A stretch of 10,087 nt of DNA. It comes from Atopobiaceae bacterium UBA7016 (GTDB lineage Bacteria > Actinomycetota > Coriobacteriia > Coriobacteriales > Atopobiaceae). The notes under the pieces were generated by a model. The model saw only the letters and a program-made list of their open reading frames with translations. It had not been told where the DNA came from and did not search any database. The translations under genes were made by a program, and so were the position numbers. The stretch's first letter is position 1. The number at the start of each line of letters is the position of its first letter. The stretch is taken from the NCBI GenBank assembly GCA_002449555.1, contig DJXA01000027.1, forward strand, positions 1 to 10,087, read 5' to 3'. Positions 5,936-10,087 of the stretch are shown here, piece after piece.

Positions 5936-6355
5936 ATGATTGACGAGCGTATTGGTGTTGAGCTGAGCGACTTCCCTGTGGGCGACGTGAACCCGGCCTC
6001 GCAGTGGTTCTCGGGCGAGACGTACCTTTCCGTGCTCACCAACGAGCAGGTTCCGGCCTTCAACGTTACCTTTGCCCCTGGTTGCCGCAACAACTGGCAC
6101 ATCCATCACGCCACTAAGGGCGGCGGCCAGATGCTCATCTGCGTGTTCGGCCGCGGCTGGTACCAGGAGTGGGGCAAGCCTGCGCGCGAGCTGCACGCTG
6201 GTGACGTGGTAAACATCCCCGCTAACGTCAAGCACTGGCATGGCGCTGCGGCTGATGGGTGGTTCCAGCACGTGGGCCTCGAGATCGAGGGCGAGGACGC
6301 TTGGAACGAGTGGCTCGAGCCCGTCTCCGACGAGGAGTACGCCAAGCTTGGCTAA
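5936..6355 (+). CDS. Single-domain metal-binding cupin (mandelonitrile-lyase/carboxymuconolactone-associated type)
   Basis: 139 aa, one cupin beta barrel. Motif 1: PGCRNNWHIHHATKGGGQ (48-65) gives metal ligands H55 and H57 and Q65, where classical cupins have Glu. Motif 2: GDVVNIPANVKHWHGA (89-104) gives H100 (H102 nearby). The His-x-His...Gln...His set and the KHWHGA ending match Mn-dependent cupins such as the Granulicella hydroxynitrile lyase, but about four extra residues (within ATKGGG) separate the second His and the Gln. Related proteins are often annotated as carboxymuconolactone decarboxylase-associated. The family can be lyases or isomerases, so no reaction is assigned. Own promoter, own ribosome binding site, monocistronic, convergent with the radical SAM gene. 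No signal peptide. Confidence 0.85.
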   Translation: MIDERIGVELSDFPVGDVNPASQWFSGETYLSVLTNEQVPAFNVTFAPGCRNNWHIHHATKGGGQMLICVFGRGWYQEWGKPARELHAGDVVNIPANVKHWHGAAADGWFQHVGLEIEGEDAWNEWLEPVSDEEYAKLG

Positions 6356-6371
6356 AGCATGCAAACCCTTT

Positions 6372-6424
6372 CCAAAAGGGACGGGCCCCAATGGGAATTC
6401 CCCATTGGGGCCTGTCCCTTTTGG
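6372..6424. terminator. Long inverted repeat, probable bidirectional terminator
   Basis: Arms 6372-6395 and 6401-6424 pair over 24 bp with one G:T pair, around a loop that contains part of GAATTC. Each arm begins or ends in an A/T4 block (AAAA 6374-6377, TTTT 6419-6422), giving a T tract on both strands. It lies between the convergent cupin and radical SAM genes, 16 and 11 bases from their stops. Its length is greater than needed for termination. Confidence 0.85.
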
Positions 6425-6435
6425 GAGCCCGCGTC

Positions 6436-7317
6436 CTACAGTGTCTGTTTCTGCGCGCGGCGCCAGGCCAGCAGGTCCATGTCGGCGTGCTCAAGCTCGT
6501 GCTTCAGCGCGGCCACGATCTGCTCCTTGCGACCGAGGAAATCGGGCCCGGTTAGAATGGCGCCGCCGATGGTGTGGTGCGTGATGAAGGCACTGTCGCA
6601 CTCGAGGTTCTCAACAAACAGCAGCTCCTCTTCCATCATCTCGCGCTCAGTGAGCGGGTCGAACGCGCCGCGTTCGGCATCGGCCAAGAGCGGTGTTCCG
6701 GGGAAGAGCGTGAGGCCGCCGGTGCCCACCACGATGGGGTGCGTCTGGTTGAAGATCTCCGCGGAGTGCAGCGCGTGCTCGCGGCTGTGGCTGCGGCCGG
6801 CAACGCCGTTCAAAAAGGTGTGCCAGTAGGCGATGCCCGCCTCGTCGAGCTTCGCGCACTGCTCGACGATGTCAGAGGCGTGATAGCCCTTGTGAATGCG
6901 GTCGAGCGTCCAGTCGTTGCCGCTCTCGGTGCCCATCGAGATCTCGTTCAGGCCCAGCTCGCGCAGGTGGCGCAGCTGCTCAACGGTCTTGTTGCGCAGG
7001 TCGGTGACGCGTCCGGCGGCGTAGACGTGCTCCATGTCGGGCAGGTACTCGCGGATCTTCTCCAGGATGGGCGCCATCTTGTCAAAGGACAGGACGAGCG
7101 GGTTGGCGGAGAGCAGCTGGATGGTGCGCGCGTGCGGTGTCATGGTGGCAATCTCGGCGAGATCGGCCTCTACCTCGTCCATGGGGGCGACGCCAAAGCG
7201 CACGCCCTTGTACATGGTGCAGAACGCGCACTTGTTGTGCGTGCAGCCGCGGGTTACTTCCAGAAGCGGCCATGTGGGCCAGTAGGGGTTGCGATAGACA
7301 GGTTCGGTAAAGTGCAT
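6436..7317 (-). CDS. Radical SAM protein of unknown substrate
   Basis: 293 aa. The N-terminus has the [4Fe-4S] cluster motif at residues 24-33, GCTHNKCAFC, then TMYKG. The cysteines C25, C30 and C33 are spaced C-x4-C-x2-C, not the standard C-x3-C-x2-C; the 'G-C-x-x-N-x-C-x-F-C-x-M-Y' form recurs in one group of uncharacterised bacterial radical SAM proteins (from memory). TIM-barrel marks follow: strand IQLLSANPLVLSFDKM (65-80), VYAAGRVTDL (98-107), and ISMGTESGND (125-134), the usual S-G/T-E-S-G element near SAM. No extra cysteine cluster or B12 domain is present. Start supported by GAAAGG 7 bases upstream. Divergent from the TetR gene 110 bases away, which probably controls it. Could modify a peptide or small metabolite; no evidence chooses. 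Confidence 0.85.
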   Translation of the reverse strand: MHFTEPVYRNPYWPTWPLLEVTRGCTHNKCAFCTMYKGVRFGVAPMDEVEADLAEIATMTPHARTIQLLSANPLVLSFDKMAPILEKIREYLPDMEHVYAAGRVTDLRNKTVEQLRHLRELGLNEISMGTESGNDWTLDRIHKGYHASDIVEQCAKLDEAGIAYWHTFLNGVAGRSHSREHALHSAEIFNQTHPIVVGTGGLTLFPGTPLLADAERGAFDPLTEREMMEEELLFVENLECDSAFITHHTIGGAILTGPDFLGRKEQIVAALKHELEHADMDLLAWRRAQKQTL

Positions 7318-7378
7318 GGTTGGCCTTTCTCGTGCCGTGGTGTACGTAGCTAAGGTACCGCGCTGGACGCCTCCTGTG

Positions 7379-7405
7379 ACCGTACACTTTGCTAATATGT
7401 ACGGT
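7379..7405. promoter_or_regulatory. Probable TetR operator overlapping the tetR promoter
   Basis: Perfect 8-bp inverted repeat ACCGTACA (7379-7386) and TGTACGGT (7398-7405) with an 11-base spacer; the total of 27 bp is typical for a TetR-type operator. A -10-like TAATAT (7393-7398) falls inside it, so binding would block transcription. A further TGTACG half-site occurs at 7341-7346, towards the radical SAM gene. The regulator's autocontrol and control of the divergent gene are inferred. Confidence 0.65.
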
Positions 7406-7426
7406 TATGAACAGAAGGGAGCGGGT

Positions 7427-7975
7427 ATGGCAGCACGTGACACCAAGCGCATGTTTGCGGACGAGCTTGAGGCGATGATGGCCACCATGCCACTCTCTAA
7501 GGTGCGGGTGGCCGAGCTCTGCGTGCGCCGCGGCGTGGAGCGCCGCGTGTTCTACTATCACTTCAAGGACAAGTACGATCTGGTGGCTTGGATGTTTGAG
7601 CAAGACCGCGCAGCCGCGGCGGCAACGTGCGGCCCCTATACGCAGGAGTTTTATGCCGAAGCGCATCGGCTGTTATGGGAACGGCGCGACTTCTACCGCC
7701 GAGCCTTCGAAGAGGACGAGCAGAACTCCATCGAGCGCTACCTGCTGCAGTTTAGCGTGGAAGCCAACGAGCTTGCGCTCAAGCGCTACCTGGGAACCGC
7801 GAGGCTCGCGCACGAGTATGCGTTTGAGGCGCGCCACTTTGCCCATGGCAACGTGGGATGCGTCATCGACTGGCTGCGCGGAGCGCTGGCAGCCACGCCA
7901 CATCAGCTAGCGGCGTCCATGTTTGCCTGCATGCCGCAGACGCTTTGCGCAGCGTATGATGCGCTTGCCAAATAG
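7427..7975 (+). CDS. TetR/AcrR-family regulator (DhaS-like)
   Basis: 182 aa, usual TetR size. The N-terminal helix-turn-helix covers residues 6-55: TKRMFADELEAMM, then SKVRVAELCVRRGVERRVFY (24-43), YHFKDKYDLVAWMF (44-57). V-R-V-x-E-L-C...V...FYYHFxDKYDLxxWxF is the pattern of DhaS-type members, with a C-terminal ligand domain (about 65-182). Start 7427 is set by AAGGGAG (7415-7421), 5 bases upstream; the longer in-frame reading from 7316 would run through the operator. The inverted repeat at 7379-7405 covers its promoter, suggesting autorepression, and the divergent radical SAM gene is the likely second target. Inducer unknown. Confidence 0.9.
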   Translation: MAARDTKRMFADELEAMMATMPLSKVRVAELCVRRGVERRVFYYHFKDKYDLVAWMFEQDRAAAAATCGPYTQEFYAEAHRLLWERRDFYRRAFEEDEQNSIERYLLQFSVEANELALKRYLGTARLAHEYAFEARHFAHGNVGCVIDWLRGALAATPHQLAASMFACMPQTLCAAYDALAK

Positions 7976-7984
7976 CCCTTGCCG

Positions 7985-8020
7985 ATGACGCCTGCCGAAG
8001 GCAGACGTCTGCGGCGTCAT
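7985..8020. repeat. Compound inverted repeat after the TetR gene
   Basis: ATGACGCC (7985-7992) pairs with GGCGTCAT (8013-8020). Between them are TGCC/GGCA arms (7993-7996, 8000-8003) and a perfect 12-bp palindrome GCAGACGTCTGC (8001-8012). Another small hairpin, GCCG-CTTA-CGGC, follows at 8021-8032. The position, 10 bases after the TetR stop, suggests terminator function, but there is no T tract. Confidence 0.5.
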
Positions 8021-8035
8021 GCCGCTTACGGCTGA

Positions 8036-8150
8036 AATCATTCATATTATCGATTGAATTATTCTACAAACAATAATGATTACCAGCACAAATAATATGA
8101 AATCGATTACAGGCACGCGCTGGTATTCGTCTCGTTTAAGGAGGGCTCCA
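8036..8150 (+). promoter_or_regulatory. AT-rich control region of the GH32 gene with repeated motifs
   Basis: 8036-8108 is strongly AT-rich compared with its surroundings. GATTACCAGCAC (8078-8089) recurs as GATTACAGGCAC (8105-8116), a 27-base period. TACCAGC (8081-8087) also has an inverted copy GCTGGTA (8119-8125). TTGAAT (8054-8059) could be a -35 but its -10 is unclear. AAGGAGG (8138-8144) is the ribosome binding site, 6 bases before the ATG at 8151. Repeats in this position suggest a sugar-responsive regulator site; no regulator for it is in the window. Confidence 0.4.
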
Positions 8151-9668
8151 ATGGCTATGCTCATCAATCTCTTTCCCAAGCATAACTGGCGCCTACGCCA
8201 CCATCTTCAGGCGCCGAGCGGCAACATCACCGACCCCAATGGCCTCTGCCAGTTCAACGGCGCGTATCACGTCTTTCACCAGTACGTGCCCCGCTGGCCC
8301 AAGCTCGGTCACGGCTGGGGACATTGGGTGAGCGAGGATCTGCTCACGTGGCGCTGGCTGGGTGGCGCCATCATGCCCAGCTGCGAGTACGACGAGGGAG
8401 GTTCGTACTCTGGTTCCGCTGTGGAGCGCGACGGGGCACTTTGGTGCTACTACACGGGCAACGTGCTCGAGCCCGGTGACTACGACTACGACTACGCGGG
8501 GCGCCAGGCAAACGAGACCCTTACCATCACGCGCGAAGGACTCACCTTTGGCGAGAAGGTGCCCGTCCTGCGCAATCCCGACTATCCCGCCTATTGCTCC
8601 AATCATGTGCGCGATCCCAAGGTGTGGGAGCAAGACGGGAGCCTCCACATGATGCTCGGTGCCCGCACGCGCAACGACCATGGTTGCGTGCTGCTCTATC
8701 GTTCAGATGATGGGCTTTCTTGGCAGCTGGAGGGCACCTGTACCTCGGCTTCGGGCAAGCCCTTTGGTTACATGTGGGAGTGCCCCAACGTGGCCGAGCT
8801 GGGTGGGCGCGAGTATCTCTTTGTGTGCCCGCAGGGCGTGCCCAAGCAGGAGTATGCCTACCAGAACATCCACATCTCCGGCTACTTCCCGCTGCCCGGC
8901 CGCGCCATCGACCTGCTCTCTGGCGATTCGGGTCTCATGGACGCCGAGGCGCCCTACGGATGCATCGACGAGACCACCTTTGTGGAGCTTGACTATGGCT
9001 TCGACTTCTATGCCCCGCAGCTCTTTACCGACAAGTCCGGCCGCACCATGCTCACTGCTTGGGTTGGCGTGCCCGACATCGAGCTGCAGTACGAGGTTCC
9101 CACGGAGGGCTGGGCGCACACCATCACCATGCTGCGCGAGGTGACGGTCAATGCTGCTGGCCGCGTGTGCCAGTGGCCGGCAGCTGAGATGGACGGCCTG
9201 CGGCTTGCCGAGGTGCCCTTCACGGCGGAGGCGGCGCACGGAGCCTCCGGCCTCATGGGCTCGTCCGACTATGACCTCTACACCATGGAAGGCGCTGTGG
9301 GCGCGCGATTTGATGGCGTTGCCGATGTGACGATTGAGGGCATCGAGGGCCCAGGGCGCCTGATGCTTAACGGCGACCTCGAACTGGTGGTGGACGACCG
9401 CGAGGCTGACCTGGTGTTTCTCGGACAGGCAGGCCGTTTCAGGACGCTGCGACGCATGCCGCTCACGGCGCTCTCGGCGGGTCGCATCGAGAGCCTGCGC
9501 GTGATGGTGGACACCTCGGTAGTGGAAATCTTCGTCAACGGCGGCGAGGTGACGATGACCACGCGTTGGTTCCCGCTCGACATCGCTCATCTGTCGGTGA
9601 CCTCAACCTTTGCCGGCGAGCATCACGGCTGGGCTCTGCGCGACTTTACGTTCGAGAACGTGGGATAG
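8151..9668 (+). CDS. GH32 beta-fructosidase (sucrose / sucrose-6-phosphate hydrolase or fructanase)
   Basis: 505 aa, complete, normal length for the family. GH32 enzymes hydrolyse terminal beta-fructofuranosyl bonds with retention. The three catalytic motifs are intact: nucleophile D28 in NITDPNGL (25-32; N-D-P-N-G region), transition-state stabiliser D155 in VRDPKVW (153-159), acid/base E210 in MWECPN (208-213). The five-bladed propeller covers about 1-340 and a C-terminal beta sandwich about 350-505. EPGDYDYDYAGRQANE (107-122) includes a GACTAC triplet-pair repeat (DYDYDY) but aligns with the family's N-Y-D-Y-x-x-GRxxNE region. Start 8151 is chosen for AAGGAGG 6 bases upstream; the longer in-frame reading from 8076 is rich in unlikely residues and runs through the promoter. 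No signal peptide, so it acts in the cytoplasm on an imported sugar, perhaps phosphorylated sucrose. No transporter or PTS gene is beside it. Confidence 0.93.
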   Translation: MAMLINLFPKHNWRLRHHLQAPSGNITDPNGLCQFNGAYHVFHQYVPRWPKLGHGWGHWVSEDLLTWRWLGGAIMPSCEYDEGGSYSGSAVERDGALWCYYTGNVLEPGDYDYDYAGRQANETLTITREGLTFGEKVPVLRNPDYPAYCSNHVRDPKVWEQDGSLHMMLGARTRNDHGCVLLYRSDDGLSWQLEGTCTSASGKPFGYMWECPNVAELGGREYLFVCPQGVPKQEYAYQNIHISGYFPLPGRAIDLLSGDSGLMDAEAPYGCIDETTFVELDYGFDFYAPQLFTDKSGRTMLTAWVGVPDIELQYEVPTEGWAHTITMLREVTVNAAGRVCQWPAAEMDGLRLAEVPFTAEAAHGASGLMGSSDYDLYTMEGAVGARFDGVADVTIEGIEGPGRLMLNGDLELVVDDREADLVFLGQAGRFRTLRRMPLTALSAGRIESLRVMVDTSVVEIFVNGGEVTMTTRWFPLDIAHLSVTSTFAGEHHGWALRDFTFENVG

Positions 9669-9683
9669 CCGCAGGATCGTACG

Positions 9684-9702
9684 CTTTGCGGTTCGCGCAA
9701 AG
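9684..9702 (+). repeat. Short hairpin after the GH32 gene
   Basis: CTTTGCG (9684-9690) pairs perfectly with CGCAAAG (9696-9702) around a GTTCG loop, 15 bases after the GH32 stop. No T tract follows. Confidence 0.4.
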
Positions 9703-9742
9703 GGGAGACCCGGCGCGCGAAGGGTGGGAAAGCTGCTACATT

Positions 9743-9775
9743 TCGACCCCAGTACCAAAGAGGTGCTGGGGTCGA
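9743..9775 (+). terminator. Probable terminator-like hairpin downstream of GH32
   Basis: Arms TCGACCCCAGTACC (9743-9756) and 9762-9775 pair over 14 bp (one T:G) with an AAAGA loop. Following bases TTGATGC give only a weak T tract. As the strongest stem near the GH32 stop it is the likely end of that transcript. Confidence 0.55.
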
Positions 9776-9782
9776 TTGATGC

Positions 9783-9920
9783 ATGCGCGTTATCCCGCAC
9801 TTCTCGTGGGTGCATGCGTTCAACGATGACGTGGCAGTGGACCTCGATGGCAACCGCGTGATGTGCGACGGGCGCCCCGTCACCCTCATGCGCTGGCTGG
9901 GTAGGCAGCGCCGGGCATAA
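9783..9920 (+). CDS. Doubtful 45-codon ORF, possibly a gene remnant
   Basis: The ATG at 9783 opens 45 codons to TAA (9918-9920). The product contains VHAFNDDVAVDLDGNRVMCD, which looks like a natural strand-turn pattern, and codon third positions are GC-rich as in real genes nearby. Against it: a stop codon lies two codons upstream, there is no good ribosome binding site (GGGG is 11 bases away), and the ATG follows a terminator-like hairpin. I do not recognise the family. Either a small hypothetical protein or the tail of a deleted gene. Confidence 0.3.
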   Translation: MRVIPHFSWVHAFNDDVAVDLDGNRVMCDGRPVTLMRWLGRQRRA

Positions 9921-9946
9921 CGACATCAGGCACACGCCTTGACTCA

Positions 9947-9982
9947 TGGTGGCCACTGGGGGATGTCCTCCGGTGGCCACTA
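9947..9982. repeat. Long hairpin with duplicated GTGGCCAC
   Basis: GTGGCCAC, itself a palindrome, occurs at 9949-9956 and 9973-9980. The whole folds as a stem of about 14-16 bp (arms 9947-9962 and 9967-9982, including G:T pairs) with an ATGT loop. No T tract on either strand, so it may be a site for a protein or an RNA structure rather than a terminator. Confidence 0.5.
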
Positions 9983-10024
9983 CGCTGTTACCGACGCGTG
10001 CGGTGAGCCCCACATACGGGTTGC

Positions 10025-10059
10025 TACAATACGCCCAGATAGGTCCCATATGAGAGGAG
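10025..10059 (+). promoter_or_regulatory. Likely -10 box and ribosome binding site of the last gene
   Basis: TACAAT (10025-10030) is a strong -10 hexamer, 35 bases before the ATG at 10065. No matching -35 is found 17 bases upstream (GGTGAG). GAGAGGAG (10052-10059) is the ribosome binding site, 5 bases before the start. Confidence 0.5.
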
Positions 10060-10064
10060 CCCTC

Positions 10065-10087
10065 ATGGCAAAGGTCGTCTGCAACTT
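10065..10087 (+). CDS. N-terminal start of an unidentified gene
   Basis: Seven full codons (MAKVVCN) before the window ends. The start is supported by GAGAGGAG 5 bases upstream and a -10 box further up. Too short to assign to any family. Confidence 0.55.

Larger units (their letters stand above)
9669..10064. other. 396-base region without a confident gene
   Basis: Between the GH32 stop and the start at 10065 I see only hairpins (9684-9702, 9743-9775, 9947-9982), the doubtful ORF at 9783-9920 and a -10-like box at 10025-10030. I see no tRNA-like cloverleaf, CRISPR repeat or insertion-sequence end. A small RNA is possible but not shown. Confidence 0.6.

Noticed and set aside
6574..7353. 259-codon plus-strand ORF over the radical SAM gene
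   Set aside because: Alanine/valine-rich antisense shadow; the minus strand has the clear cluster motif and ribosome binding site.
7385..8125. CRISPR or mobile-element ends
   Set aside because: The repeats seen are too few and short for CRISPR, and no transposase, terminal inverted repeats or target duplications accompany them.
8076..8150. N-terminal extension of the GH32 protein by 25 residues
   Set aside because: It would run through the AT-rich control region; AAGGAGG points to the ATG at 8151, and GH32 homology begins right after it.
8478..8495. GACTAC repeated three times inside the GH32 gene
   Set aside because: It encodes the D-Y repeat in a region the family normally fills with N/D-Y-D-Y, so it is ordinary coding sequence rather than a phase-variable repeat.
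9603..10049. 148-codon minus-strand ORF at the right end
   Set aside because: It overlaps the end of the GH32 gene and several hairpins, and has no recognisable domain or ribosome binding site.

Overview
The window looks like a piece of a high-GC, Gram-positive type chromosome. Strong purine-rich ribosome binding sites sit 5-7 bases before most starts, third codon positions are GC-rich, and short AT-rich promoter islands separate small operons. The gene families (RelB/PIN toxin-antitoxin, GyrI-like protein, TM1586-type nitroreductase, Abi-type CPBP protease, DhaS-type TetR, GH32 fructosidase) together suggest an anaerobic, gut- or mouth-associated actinobacterium such as a coriobacterium (Olsenella/Collinsella relatives). 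That placement is inference; no rRNA or other marker gene is present.

Layout. 1-81 is the tail of an SDR oxidoreductase, followed by its terminator. 171-339 holds what looks like the last ~38 codons of a lost hydrolase plus its terminator. 345-1106 is a two-gene toxin-antitoxin operon: a RelB/DinJ-like ribbon-helix-helix antitoxin overlapping a PIN-domain toxin by 8 bases. 1227-2453 is an Eis-like GNAT acetyltransferase. Convergent to it is a minus-strand pair: a GyrI-like small-molecule-binding protein (3129-3761), then a nitroreductase that lacks its N-terminal third but keeps a good ribosome binding site (2504-3100). Divergent from that pair is an alpha/beta hydrolase (3964-4947) with an atypical nucleophile elbow and a strong terminator.

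5053-5763 (minus) is a CPBP/Abi membrane protease gene interrupted by one in-frame TAA that is directly followed by ATG, just before the catalytic glutamates. 5936-6355 is a small metal-binding cupin with a clear promoter. It shares a long, probably bidirectional terminator hairpin with a convergent radical SAM gene (6436-7317, minus). The radical SAM gene is divergent from a TetR regulator (7427-7975), and a 27-bp perfect inverted repeat lies over the regulator's promoter. 8151-9668 is a complete GH32 beta-fructosidase (sucrose or fructan hydrolysis) with repeated GATTAC motifs upstream. 9669-10064 has hairpins and a doubtful 45-codon ORF, and a new gene begins at 10065.

No single novel multi-gene system is evident. 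The genes form independent small units: stress/detoxification (acetyltransferase, GyrI-like, nitroreductase, hydrolase, cupin), regulation, sugar use and a toxin-antitoxin pair. The most interesting features are signs of gene decay or recoding (truncated nitroreductase, split protease, hydrolase remnant), the RelB-PIN pairing, the atypical hydrolase active site, and the uncharacterised radical SAM/TetR divergent pair.
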